Source of the DNA: Sitta carolinensis
Lineage: Eukaryota > Chordata > Aves > Passeriformes > Sittidae
Direction of reading: 5' to 3'
DNA: 64,000 nt
NCBI GenBank assembly: GCA_032173965.1
Contig: CM063288.1
Location: 23,902,001-23,966,000 of the forward strand
Below the pieces are notes generated by a model that was not told where the DNA came from, ran no database searches, and was given only the letters and a program-made list of their open reading frames with translations. The translations under genes and the position numbers were made by a program. The first letter of the stretch is position 1, and every line of letters starts with the position of its first letter. Below, in pieces: positions 50,301-62,040 of this stretch.

Positions 50301-50818
50301 TGTAAGAATTCTGCAATCATTTGAAGGCTACTTGTGAATGGGTGCTCAGAAATTGACTGAATACCACAGGAAAATGATCTGGCCACACAGCACAACCACT
50401 GCAGCTGCCGGCCTTACTCCTCCTGTGTTCAGTGTCTGTATGTACTTTCACAAATACACAGCACATTTGTTTCTTTCCTTGTCAATTATTCAGCTCATGG
50501 TTATATGCAGTTTGGTCAAAAATAGCATCTCCTGGTGCTACAACATGTGAGCACGTAGGAATTTTAAAGAGGTCAAAAATGGGACGTGGTCAAGGTTATT
50601 TTCTTTCTCCTATGTTTAGCTTTCAGAGGGATCACCATGGGAAACAAATGACTATGCAGAAGAAATTTACAGATCTCACTGAAAGAGCTAGTGATATTAA
50701 ACAGGGCCTTATACAGACATACATAGACACCACTAAGATTCATTTTACTCTCTAGTATATGTTCACTTTATAGCAGCAAGCATTTGAAATAGCTAAGAGT
50801 TAGGGAGTACATAAGAGG
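47358..50818. other. Non-coding DNA, no gene supported
   Basis: The minus frame 47683-48054 (123 codons) overlaps a plus frame at 47846-48079 and has no recognised domain. A 22-base T run lies at 48773-48794. No promoter, splice or RNA-gene signal can be supported. Confidence 0.63.
48773..48794. repeat. Poly(T) tract, 22 bases
   Basis: This is the longest homopolymer in the window. It could be the tail of a minus-strand retroposon, but the sequence to its right shows no recognisable retroposon or retrocopy. Confidence 0.93.
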
Positions 50819-50835
50819 AAAAAAAAAAAAAAAAA
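50819..50835. repeat. Poly(A) tract, 17 bases
   Basis: An uninterrupted A run preceded by ordinary sequence. The plus frame ending at 50755 has no features of a processed gene copy. Confidence 0.9.
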
Positions 50836-51001
50836 GGTTTTCCAGTTATTTCAGTCAGTCTATTGCTTTTAAACCTTTCAAAGTGTCAATTGCATTGCCA
50901 GTTCATAGGGGGAAAGCAGTACAAAGTAGAATTCAATTATTCCAGGGGAACTGGTCTTTCAGTACAAATAAGAGTCTATAAACAAAACAGTGAAATGGGT
51001 G

Positions 51002-51050
51002 TCTTTATCAATAAAGAGGTAAAAGGGTCTCTTTATCTATAAAGGTAAAA
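51002..51050. repeat. 28-bp imperfect tandem duplication
   Basis: TCTTTATCAATAAAGAGGTA followed by AAA at 51002-51024 recurs as TCTTTATCTATAAAGGTAAAA at 51030-51050. Each copy contains a small internal palindrome (TCTTTAT with ATAAAGA-type arms). Confidence 0.8.
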
Positions 51051-54000
51051 AATAATTATTTTTCTCTTATACTTCATAAACATCGCTTCTTCAAATTTAG
51101 AGCACTGTTAGCTAGTTAGCAGCTGTTCACAAAATCAGTTCACAGTACTTTCTGGTACTAAGCTCCTGACTGGACTTTCCAGGGCTGATAAAGATAGGAC
51201 AGCTAGGAAATCCCACGATCTAACAGCATAAAGGTCAATAGCTGGGAGTGAAACACAGCAGAAATATGCCAGAGGCTACAGTAAAATGGTCAACTCATTA
51301 TAGAGCTGCAGCTTTAACTTTTCAGTTCCCTCTCCCAAGCAGCTTATGGCAAGCATGGCCTTTGTTTCCATAACAGCTTCCTTGAAACCACTGTATTCCC
51401 ACTCTCCCCCACAATATTATCACAGTAGACAGGATATAGCTACTAATAACAATATTATGGAATTTATGAAAGAGTGGCATTTTTTGTTGTAGCATAGGCT
51501 ATGCCCTACTGTATTAATTCAGTACTAATACAGTTCTTGGTAATCTTATTTTATGGGCAATAGGGAAGCACCAAAACCACTGTGCACATCTACAGGCAAG
51601 TATCCATTAAAGAACACCAGTGAAATATCCACCTATATTTTTTATAGTGTATACAGGCTGCCTTTATAAAACTATTTTGGTTTGTTTTTTAAGATCTAAC
51701 ACTGCAGCCCTCTGTTCCCTTTGGGCAGTTCTATATACTTTTATATATTTTAAAGATCTGACTAGAATGTATAACTGAAACCTCCATCATTCCAGTTCTG
51801 CAAAGCTTTTCCAAGTGTTCCTGAGAATCTGCAGAACTATGCAGCTCCAGAGCAGGGTATACATTCAGACCATCAGTCTTTTACTGCAGATTTTCATGTC
51901 AGTGGCCATTGCAAAAACAACCATTTTCTGTTAATCAAGCTTCCAAGACATTGAGAACTAACAATTAAGTTTCTGTAGAGACATATGAGACAGAAGTAAT
52001 AAATGTTATGAAATAAGAGCAAATGATTAACATCACTATTCTTGGATCTTGAGATCATCCTTTTAATCCCCAGCTGTTTTCCATATTGTATTAATTGGTG
52101 ACTCCTGTCATGTTTTCATCTGAAGAGACTTTAGGAAATACAAATTGTCCCAAGAGTTTCTGGTCTTATCCAGTGTTTGAATCAGATGAAGGAAAATGGA
52201 ACACAAACTGACTAATGCTAATACATTCTTTTCCACCAACAATTGCTAGATATATTAATTATTTTACACAAATTAATGAATGTTTACGTGATCTAACTTC
52301 ATGTTAGCTCCTTTTGTCTACAAATTAATTTTGAGAAATATTTTCTCTATGTGTGAAGAAGAATCATGTTTTTTAAAAATTTCAGAAATCTGAAATTCAT
52401 GTCCAATTTTACTCTCATCTTGAGAAAATTTCAAAACCTCACTACTTAACCCAATGGTGTTATAGTATTTTAATGATAGATCTACTTTTTACATTGATTT
52501 TGGAATAGATTTTTATCTTTTCCAAAGAACTAAAATTTTACTTTGGTAAAACAAAAAATAAAAGTGTCACATATCAAGAATCATATCATGGCTACTGAGT
52601 TCTAGTTAATTATATAGTTGTAGACCAAGTTATCTGGAAAAGTTACATTCATAAAATCAACTAAGATAAAAAAATATATATAAGTATTTTGTGAAGGCAA
52701 TATTTTATCAATACTCAATTTAAGTAGATGAGTCTACACGTAAGACTGTTTTAACTCTGTGTGTGGCAAAATTATAAGAACATAAGTTAATGAACATTCA
52801 AAACACAAAGAATAGAGGGGATTCTTAGTTATTATTTAATACTAGAAACAGTACCTCAAATTTATACAACACAGCAAAGGTTTCCCAGCTGTTTTATGAA
52901 CCAAGACATCTGTGAATGTGTTAAACTGTCCAAAGATGGTTCACTTATGCTGTGTTAATATATCAATTCTCTGCTTATGGTCTCAGTAACAAGTGGTAAT
53001 CCCATCTGAAGATCTCTCTGTTTTATCTCAAAACAGAGAGAAAACTGCACTAAATGCCAGCTTGACAATCAAGTAAATTATTTGATTGACACTGCCAGTT
53101 TCTGAAAAATATCATTTCATATTGCCAGAGAGTTTCTGAAAGTCACTGCTTGGCCTTTTTATAGTGAATGAGGGAGATGGCACACAAAAGGCTGACTAAA
53201 GGGTATGCAAAATCTGTGTTAAAGCTGTCAGGAAGAAAGAAGCAGGGAAAGACACAAAACCCAAGAAGCTATCAGGTAGCATTTGTAAATTGCCCCTGTA
53301 AAGCATCATAAATTAATTCCAGTGAGGGCTAGTTCCTGGCAGTGGGATAACAAAGGAGAAGAGTATCAAAATCATTTAAAGTCTGTGAATGGAACTAGAC
53401 TGAAGCTGAAGCAGTGGGACATGCTTGAAGGAAAAAGCAGCCTCTGTGTGCTCTGAGGGAAAACAGGAACACCAGCAGCATCCCAAACACTTGTGGGACA
53501 CCATTGCATGGCTGGGCACCCAGAGAAGGATGCTCAGAAGAAATATGAGCAGAGGACCTGACAATTAAAGGTACAAATATTGTAAAAAGAGGAGGAGAAG
53601 TCAACAACAAGGTGACATGGTCAATCCTCAGGAGTGATCATTTTATGATCTAATAACCATATCTCTAGTTTTTCTTTTCACAGTCACCTATTCGTGCATA
53701 ATGTAAAATAACAGACACTTGATCATGTTAGAACTTCTTCGCCTAGTAATTTTGTACTGAGGGATGCTCCTGTTCAATTGTTCACACAAGAGACAGCATG
53801 ATCTCTCTTCTATACCAACTGGGGATTCCTTGAAGACTAGCATCACAGCAACACTCCCATGGAACAGGCTGAAATGCAAAATCTTTCATCTCGTCCCTCC
53901 TGAAATGAAAACATTACTACATAAGTTCTTTGTAGATGTCAGAGCTTAGAAACTGGGCCTCTTATTAAAAGAGAAGAAAAAAAATCCAACAAACCCAACA

Positions 54001-54601
54001 AAAACCCCAGAAGTTTCTGCTGACATCAGCTCATTGCCACGTGGAAGGAGCTGAGGGGGAACAGCTACAGCAGGTGCCTTCTCCAGACGCTGCTGAGAAT
54101 GACTTTTGCACACTTACCAAGTACATGTGCAAGAGTATACATAGGCTGTAGGCTGCAGTAAATGATGTGGCTGGAAGTGTTAGGAGCAGCACTCAAGTGT
54201 TTAGGTAAGATGTGTTTAGTTTTTCTATGATGAGCTGTTTTGAGTAAAATTCCACTTAGAATGGAGTTTAAGGGCTAGATTGCCAATGGTTAAGCATGAA
54301 TTAGTGGCTGGTAATACTTTTTGGAGTCCTCCTATTTTTTCAATGTCCTATTCTCTGATGAGAACTGAATACCTTTCCAAACCTTTTGATACCATCACTT
54401 TATTCTGCCTCACCTGTCTGTTCATGACCCCTTTCTCTTGTTTCCCTCCTCCATGCCTTTTTAGTTGCCAAACAAAACCCTATCTCTCTGAGCTTTATAA
54501 AGGTACAGAAAAAGTGTTGTGGTATTAATATGATATCTCAAAATGTCATTATTTTATCTGTTTTATCCTCTCCTACCCAAATCATCTCTCTGTCTTATCT
54601 A
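51051..54601. other. Non-coding DNA, no gene supported
   Basis: Frames reach only 82 codons, and the two minus frames at 53376-53610 are the same stretch in different phases. An A/C-rich bird-like low-complexity run is at 53975-54010. No repeat family is recognised. Confidence 0.66.
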
Positions 54602-54712
54602 TTCAACTGTAAGTTCTCTCAGATGGGAAGTTCCCATATCTTGTCTGACACTAGTAGTACCATTCTCAACTGAAATTCCTTGGCACCACTGTAAATGCTA
54701 ATGTTAATAAAT
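54602..54712 (+). mobile_element. Old LINE/SINE 3' tail (L2/MIR or CR1-L3 type)
   Basis: CAACTGTAAGTTCTCTCAGA, then TGGGAAGTTCCCATATCTTG, then GCACCACTGTAAATGC, then TTAATAAAT. The word order follows the well-known 3' tail of ancient amniote retroposons (GACTGTAAGCTC, GGGCAGGGACCATCTTTTTG, GGCACTACCGTAATAC, AATAATAAAT). The spacing is preserved across the whole segment, which makes this one of the better repeat calls in the window. The family cannot be resolved further by eye. Confidence 0.58.
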
Positions 54713-55989
54713 CCTTGGCTTGGACGTCCCTGACTAGAAATATGGATAAGAACATTACACCAATCAAATTATTTAATGAAAAATTTTATCATACTCTCTC
54801 CTGTTTTCTCTCCTGCTCATTACTTTTAAATATTCTACCAAAAATAACCAATTAAGATTTTTTTTTTTTTTCAAGTACTGTAGATTTTGGAGATCCAACC
54901 TTTGCAGGCACTTCTTTCATTTTTTTTCTTTATATCTTTATGCTGGTTTTGCCTGCCTTTATTGCACATGCTTTCTCAGATGGAAGCTGCTGTCATGTGC
55001 ATTTCAAAGCACTTGACCGAGTCCTGGAGAATTCACACACAGCTATGCTAAACAATACTTCCTCATCAGTGACAGACGGCAGAATAATAAATATAAGAGA
55101 TGCCAGAGGAGAGTCACTGACACTAGGGAATGATCCAAGCCCTGTCTAAGGATTTCCAGCTTTCTGAGCTTTCAGGCAATGCACCTAGAAGGTGCCACTG
55201 TGAATTTATCAGTCGCATCACTGATTCACTGCCTCCATCAGAGGACCAAGACTCTGCCAGAGCGTTGCCAAGCAACATCATCTTAGGCTAAACACAAGTA
55301 TAAGTGCCACAAAGGTTTCATGATCGACCAAAGTCCTTTTTGTTCACCCTGAAAATCCCACCTTCAGTTACCATGCAGGCCTGCACTGCCCTAAAAACTT
55401 TGCTGCTTGAAGCTCTGCATAGGATGTGTGGGAATTCAGATCCCTGGCTGCAATGAGCTATAACTCATTGCTGCAGTGGTGTAAACAAAAGGCCTTTACT
55501 CAGCCATCCTGCTTTTGCAAGAATATTTAACTCAAATTATGTTTTTGATGCTGCTGCCATTTGCTAACCATACAACTAGCAAAAGATCATCTCTAGGCTT
55601 TTGGCTTACATGCTGCATATAAGATTGTCATGAGATCCATTATCACAGAGTCTCTCTAAGTCACAGAGCAGCAATGCTAAATAGGTGTTTGGATTCATTT
55701 GTTTATTTCCAGCTGTCATGATAAATACCAGTTCTTTCCCAATGCTATGCTTTATCATCATTTTAAAAACACCATGAATGAAAAAGCCTCTTGTTTGGAA
55801 GGGAGAGGCTAATGAACAAATCAGCTTTTACATACCTTTTTATTACAGAAAGCCTAGGCAATATGAATTATTTTAGCAAAGTTGCTCTTGGTAGTATTTT
55901 GGTTTTTAATGTTACTGACTGGTTGTCCATTTTTATCCAAATTATTCACAAGGGTGTTTTGTTTAAAAATGCACAAAGGTATCTTATTA
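54713..55989. other. Non-coding DNA, no gene supported
   Basis: A 14-base T run is at 54858-54871. The plus frame 54940-55149 (69 codons) is preceded internally by an acceptor-like TTTCTCAG at about 54979, but no protein family is recognised and no matching donor context is convincing. Confidence 0.6.
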
Positions 55990-56290
55990 AATAATGTCAC
56001 AAACATGAAGTTCATTATTATGCAAATGCCATCCTCAGAACAGATTTGTTAATTGCAACTCATTTGCATAATTAATGAACTCTCAAATGAATAATGCCTT
56101 TGCAGATTTGTGCAGCATTGTTTTAAAATAAATTATAAAATACATGTCAAATGAAGAGTGCTTCTTAGATTCCCATAGCATTGTTTGAAAATTAATTACC
56201 AAATGCTTGTCAAATTAAAATGAGTTTATAGCTTTTACAATGTTTTTTTAAATTAATCACAAAATAAAATGTCACCACAGTAAAGCAAAT
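55990..56290. promoter_or_regulatory. Candidate regulatory element: inverted octamers plus 62-64 bp tandem array
   Basis: Two ATGCAAAT octamers lie in opposite orientation (56020-56027 forward, 56062-56069 as ATTTGCAT), inside near-perfect inverted arms at 56010-56028 and 56061-56080. The octamer is the classic binding site of POU-family factors such as OCT1/OCT4/BRN. The right arm also holds CATAATTAATGA, a homeodomain-type site. From 56018 to 56269 the sequence forms about four diverged tandem units of 62-64 bp. There is no open frame or recognisable transposon. The structure is seen directly, whereas the enhancer role is inferred. Confidence 0.42.
56018..56269. repeat. Degenerate tandem array, period 62-64 bp, about 4 units
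   Basis: Unit anchors: T(C/G)TCAAATG/T at 56081, 56145 and 56208, with a related TGTCA at 56270 (spacings 64, 63 and 62). GCATTGTTT, GCATTGTTT and ACAATGTTT occur at 56115, 56178 and 56237. CAGATTTGT occurs at 56041 and 56103 (spacing 62), which adds an earlier unit starting near 56018. Each unit ends in an A+T-rich AAATTAATT-like block. Identity between neighbours is roughly two thirds by eye, so the array is old. Confidence 0.6.
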
Positions 56291-56684
56291 AACTTGTCCT
56301 ATTTTTTCAAAAAGAAATGTGTAGAAATGCATTTAAACTTAAGCCACATTATTTGTTATACTAGTCCTGAGTTTCAGTCATTTTGTCATAGTATTATGTT
56401 TTAACAAAGTTGGTAGCTGTTGGCATGTTAATGTTTTAGTAAATTGAGATTAATTTAGTTATATTGTGTTGGATCCATAATAGTACTAATGATTAATGAT
56501 AGTGCATGTTAAAATTTTGTGGGGGCAAGGTCATGATATATTAGTAACAAAAAAGCCTGGACTTCCAAGAACGGTAGAGTCACGTTTCCTTTTATAAAGG
56601 GTTATGTATCTTCAACAGTGATTTGGTATCTGAATATTTTCTAAACAGTGCCTTGGGCAAGAAATCTTATTTCTTGTAGTTTTA
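56291..56684. other. A+T-rich non-coding DNA
   Basis: There is no open frame or recognised repeat. Homeodomain-type words (GATTAATTTAG near 56448, ATGATTAATGAT near 56489) continue here, so the candidate regulatory element to the left may extend to about 56520. Confidence 0.55.
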
Positions 56685-56771
56685 ACTTATATTTACTTTA
56701 TATTTAATATTTCCTTTATATATATTTATATTTATTTTTATTTTTTTATATTAACTTTTTTTTTTTTTTTT
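56685..56771. repeat. TTTATA low-complexity tract ending in poly(T)
   Basis: Almost pure A/T sequence made of TTTATAT and TTTATT words, ending in a 16-base T run (56756-56771). Confidence 0.88.
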
Positions 56772-57351
56772 CTCCATAGAGATAAACAAGTAAAAGTTCA
56801 GGAAGCTAAAAATTTCCCTGCATTCATAACCATACAGTCTAAATTAAGTCAGATCCATCCCAGGAATTCAATGCTACATCTCGATATCCCTTAACTTGTC
56901 TGATATTTTAAAACCCGAATTACAGATGATCTTCTATTCTGAGACAAAACCATAGGCAGATTCTCTCTTTTCTGTAAATTAGCATTCACTGATTCTACAA
57001 GAAAATCCCTGGCTGTCCTGTGTACCCGACCATCTCTGTAAATGATGAAGGATTTGTATATATTGAATATACTGTTAGGTGAAGCAAAAACTGGCTGTGG
57101 AAGCGCTTTATTATTCTTTAAGATTATCCTTGCTAGATAAAGAGAGAGCTTTCAACCATTTTACAACCCTCTGAGTTATGCTAAAATTCACCCCAAACAA
57201 TTAATAAGGTCCACAGCCTTTTTTAAAGCATCCTGGGTGAGGAAACATTTCTTTTTTCACATTTATCTTGGCCATAATTCTTAAGAACAGTTCCTTTCTT
57301 TAGATGCTATCTTATTTATGATTTTACTAAGTAGCGTGTTGGTAACACACG

Positions 57352-57390
57352 AATATATATATATGTGTGTGCGTGTGTCTGTACGTGTGT
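57352..57390. repeat. (TA)n(TG)n microsatellite
   Basis: An alternating purine-pyrimidine run that passes from TA to TGTG with GCGTG and TACGTG variants. It is shorter than those at 4775 and 63303. Confidence 0.88.
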
Positions 57391-59460
57391 AAGGATGCAT
57401 CATTTCAACTTAAGATGAGAAGTTAAGGGTAAATTTCATACATTTAAAAAAGAAAATCCAGTTTCTGGAATTTACTCTGGGTTACTTAAGGTTGCTGATG
57501 ACTGTGGTGTGACAAGTGAAAACATAAATGTGGAAAATAGATTGAGCCATTTCAAAGAATTCTTCAAACTGGCAGTTCTTGGGCTATAGTAGTAGGTTAA
57601 ATCAAGTATATGATGTGATGAAAAGGAATAATCTTTTCTGGCCTTCCAATGCAGCAGCCTTGGGATTCATGCTTCTAAAGAACTACAAGAGATTATCAGT
57701 AAAATAGGAGAGAACTTCTCCTGGGTTATGTTGGTTTAAACTTGAGGCAATGAGATTTGTTTTCATACGCAGCAAAACAGACTAAAAGCATGCAAAACAT
57801 ACGAGAGATTGCAGTAAGTTATTTCAAATGAAGGAGCATTTTGTCGGCAACATTTTTCATATATTGGAAGTAATGGGGGTCAGATGATAACCAAATGAGG
57901 GGTATAGTAATAGGCATACACACTTGGTCATGCAGATGACAGAATGTTGTTCTGTGTCTTCAGATGACCACGGATGCCACATAAGTATTGATGCCAAGGG
58001 AGAAAGATCTGTAAAACACAGCAAAGCTGCTGCAAAACAGGCTTCTGCAGACCTTTAGCATGGTATGGTTTCTGGCAATAAATAATCAATGAAATATACT
58101 GGGGACATTGATCAAAAGTGACACAACAAAACTCTGGGGTGATAGACATTACGTTCAAGAAAGTCTTAAGCTCTTAGATGTCATCAAGTCAATCACAGGT
58201 GCAAAGCTTCTAATGAAGAATATAGCCATTATCACTTTAAAGTTTATTCACTTGATTACTCAAGAGCTGACTAGTTGGGTATGAGTCATCCATCACCATG
58301 TCTGTTGCCCTGGAGATTTAAAATGCTAAATGTGTTGTTACTTTACTGTGTCAGTGAGTTTCCTGATGTACAGGAAGTTCGTTATGTATTTGTATTGAAA
58401 GAACGTGTAGAGAACACTAGCGAGATTAAATTCCCTGGTTGCCCTTCGGACTAATCCCAGCCCCTTAACACCAGGCAGAAATATTTCCTCTGACGATACA
58501 AAGCTTGTTTGATTGCCACAAATAACTGGTCTGCACTAAGCAGTCTGGAAAGGGTCATCAGTTTTAGAAATTTCAGTGGATTAAGCAAGGAAATGTTTCC
58601 TCTTAGGAGTCTCATGGATATTAAAAGACCCTGGATTATGTTTTATTATCATATGCATTCCTTGTTTATAAATCCTTGTTTATAAATTCTTTCTGCATTC
58701 CTTATTTATAAAATCTTCACTTAGATAAAGAAAGGAACACTTTAACTTAACTTTGCAACAGTGTCTTCTTTCTTCCTCCTTTCATCTGCAAAATAGCTAT
58801 AGAATTTCTGGAGCATGGGGCACAAAGTTTCTGGACATCCAGAAGGAGGACCTATTCAGCAAATTCTCCAAATGGTTGATTAAAAAAACCATTTAGACTG
58901 TCATATGCTGATGCAGGTCACATTGCATTTCTATTAGTGCATACTGCCAACAATGCTGTGCTGACAGAGATGCTGTCCGGATCATAGGCGGTGCCCTGTG
59001 TGGATTAAAATCTAACCTTCACAAGAATACCACCTTTTTATCAAAAATACCATATATACTGAAACAGAAATTAAAAGTAACAAAGACGAATATGATACAC
59101 TTTATATGTACTGATTAATAAAAAAATGGCTTGCAAAGATGAAGCACCTCAATCTTAACTAATATTCAAGAGACTGGAGAATAAAATATTTAAGGATCTT
59201 GCCAGGAATATTAAAGGCAGATAAAGAAAAAATAACAAGATCATTATCTTAATCATGTGTGCTTTGTCTTGATTCTACATCTTCACTGCAATGAGAATTC
59301 TAACATGGTAGTTTCTTCTCAGCTAGAATTTTCTAAATTCCCCATTGTTTCTGTGTGCTTTATTACAAAAAGTAAACGTTTTTGTCTAATAATTATGTAG
59401 CTAACTTTTATGTTAGTGCAAAAATTTATATTAATTTATATGAAGTTTTAATACACATAA
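57391..59460. other. Non-coding DNA, no gene supported
   Basis: The longest frame is 76 codons (57928-58158, minus), with no motif. The only structure noted is the 14-bp tandem repeat at 58660-58713. Confidence 0.67.
58660..58713. repeat. 14-bp tandem repeat, three copies
   Basis: CCTTGTTTATAAAT at 58660-58673 is repeated exactly at 58674-58687, and a variant CCTTATTTATAAAA follows at 58700-58713 after 12 bases. GCATT precedes both the first and third copies, suggesting the duplication unit is larger. Confidence 0.88.
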
Positions 59461-59847
59461 TTACAGTTGAAAGACTTTGGCTGTTAACCACAGTGACTTC
59501 AGCTTCAATGCAATCTGTGAAAGTTCACTGATCTGGTAGGAACGAGATATGGCACCACTGCACTGCTGTTGCACAAACACTCTTATTGCTCTATCTTCTT
59601 CTTCTGTGAATGCTAATTTTTCTTTCTTATTTAAAACTTCTCTTAATCCAATAAAATTCAATGAGAGTGCACTAATAAATCTATTATATATTTTCCCTGA
59701 AACTTTTATGAGTGAAGGACCAGAATTCCTGCCATTCAGCAGACCAGAGAGCAAGCCTGTGGAAGAGGCTCTGGCACTGAGAGGTATGTTCTGTCTGCAC
59801 ACGCAGCATCCCATCCAACCCACCCAGCCTGGTGCAAGGTTTTTCAA
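59461..59847 (-). other. Unrecognised 128-codon minus-strand ORF, weak SANT/Myb-like look
   Basis: An ORF of 128 codons with a start codon and a TAA stop. Residues 80-92 read FTEEEDRAIRVFV, which resembles the first helix of Myb/SANT domains (F-T-x-E-E-D-x-A-I). Residues 109-122, LSQIALKLKSLWLT, could follow the second helix and turn. The regularly spaced tryptophans typical of Myb repeats are mostly missing. The first 50 residues look random. A plus-strand frame of 118 codons shadows it, and no promoter, splice or poly(A) arrangement is clear. A decayed exon, a transposon fragment or plain chance are all possible; chance is most likely. Confidence 0.13.
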
Positions 59848-61600
59848 TCAAAGCCACACATGCAGAAGATTTTATTCTAATAACTTATTCTTTTCATTTG
59901 CTTAGGGAAAGAAATGCAGAGAGAGATGTTGAGAAAGTTGGGGGTTTTGTTTTTAAAAATAAACAAAATAATACTCAACCCTCTTCTTAAAAATAATCAA
60001 GGTGCAGATTTCTCTATGAGTTATAAACAAAGTGGAAAAGGATTTTTTCAATCCTATCAGAACTATAGCGAACTAGTTATATAAGACAATTCAGTGCTCT
60101 GGAAAATAATAAAAAAAAATCACTGAAGGAATTAAACTCTAATAGACCTGCCTTTAGAAAGTCACACATCCAATGTCAACTATAGAAGGATTACAGGGGA
60201 CTTATTCTGCAGTAATCTTCAATTTATAATCACTTAGTTTCTTTTGGATTAGATTCAGTCCATTTCATTAACCTGTAGTAAGGTTTTTCCCTTTCTTGTA
60301 TTTTAATCCACTCTAGCCTGATTTACAAAGATTAACTTCAGATTGAAGTTCTTGAGATCCACATCCCTAAATCAGAATATTTGAGATAGAAACACACAAC
60401 TCATAAAACATGTATTGAATAATGGCCCCCTTAAATTTTAATAATTAAAAAAACTATCAGTCTGAAAATTATTGATAAACAAGTTTGTAAGGACATAATT
60501 CTTCTCATACATTCCAAAACCTACTGTTGAACCCAAAAAACAAACACCAAATTTGAATATGCATTTAGTGACCTTGCAGATAAAAATTAGTCATTCTGAT
60601 CTAATGAATGAAATGGCAATTAATAAAGATAAATATATATAAGAAATAAATGAGAATTAGAATGAGATATCAACAGAAAGCAAGATAGCTCCTATTAAGT
60701 AATAAAATCTGGAAGAGACCATGATTCACTTATCTTTCATAAGTTGGAGGAAAAAGTATATAGCCATGTAGTAAGACAACCTAGATCTGTTTTCAATTAC
60801 CATGTTATAAATTAAGTTAAACATTACTCAACTTCAGTAGACTGAAGCTGAGTACTTGAGAGCTCCTTATCTCATATATTTTACATATTAAACTATACCT
60901 GGAAAGGGGACACAAATAGCTGTATTTTGAAAATGCAAGAAGAGTTCTGATACTTATATGATTGTTCCTATGGATGGTGACAATGAATCAATCAATATAC
61001 TGGTTTCAGGTGTTACAATACATCTTCATTTGTGAAAAAAAGAAAATCAAAACATTAGAATGCTGTTGTGTTAAGACCCCATGCATTCATTCTAGCTGTT
61101 TTGTATGTAATTTTGATATTTCAACTTTTCTATATTGCTTGTAATCATGGATACTTCCTTCCAAAGTATTTCTATTTCACAGTAGTATTTGGATTTCTAA
61201 GTATTTACATATAAAATAATAAAGACGACATAAGCCTTTAAGCCTTCTGCAATGATTGGCATTTTTTCAATCCAACCTGCATTTTCTATTCTGAAAGTCC
61301 TGTACTAGAATGTAAATGGAATACCAGTTTGCTTAATGTATTTTGTCAACTGAGATCATCAGAATTACAAAAAATCAAAACTCATGAACTGTCTTAGTCT
61401 ACACTGTTGCCACTGACAAACATTGCAAGCTTCAGTGGGTATTTTTCTCTGCATCATTCATATCTTTGCCTAGAATGATATCAAGTGCAGCAGGATTGTA
61501 TTACAGAAAAGGATGTGAGTTTAAAATCACGAATATTAAAGAAAAAGAAGCAGAAAAAAAAATCTTTATATTTTTCATTGTCAATTCGGTTTTGGCTCTG
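59848..61600. other. Non-coding DNA, no gene supported
   Basis: Very A+T-rich with short A runs (for example near 60111). There is no frame over 60 codons apart from edge overlaps, and no recognisable repeats. Confidence 0.7.
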
Positions 61601-62040
61601 CCTCTGACTAACTCTAAAGAGGCAGCCCCACCTCTGTGTGGCTACAGCCACACCATGATCCTCTCTTCAGCGCTTGGTGCTTCTGTAGGTAACCCTCTGT
61701 TAGGGGTTGCTCTCCAAGTCTTTCATATCCAACCATCATGCTGTCTTTGAAGCCAAGTGCCAATAAAATGCCTGAGTCTAGAAGGGCTGTAGGAAATCAG
61801 CTGGCCTGTCTGTTAATGGGGCATCAGTGAGCGGCCATCAGCCACTGGCACCAATGAGCAATATCCCCTTTCCCCTCCGCTCTTGGAGTCATACAAGTGA
61901 AGGCTTGAAACACAGCAATTCCTTTTCTGTGCTCTCTGGCTCAAGGGATTCACCTTATTTTTCCCCCCATCCTTTGAGTTATTAGTAAATTTAGTAGACC
62001 TACTGCCTACTTTTATCCCATGCCTACAGAGACTGACTCG
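61601..62040. other. Less A+T-rich stretch without a recognised feature
   Basis: More G+C than the flanks. CCAATAAAATGCC near 61760 contains an AATAAA word, but no gene precedes it. The plus frame at 61466-61750 enters this patch and shows no motif. Confidence 0.55.

Noticed and set aside
54980..55149. Possible exon following TTTCTCAG
   Set aside because: The open frame is short, the protein is unrecognised and the downstream donor is not credible. Acceptor-like words occur often by chance.
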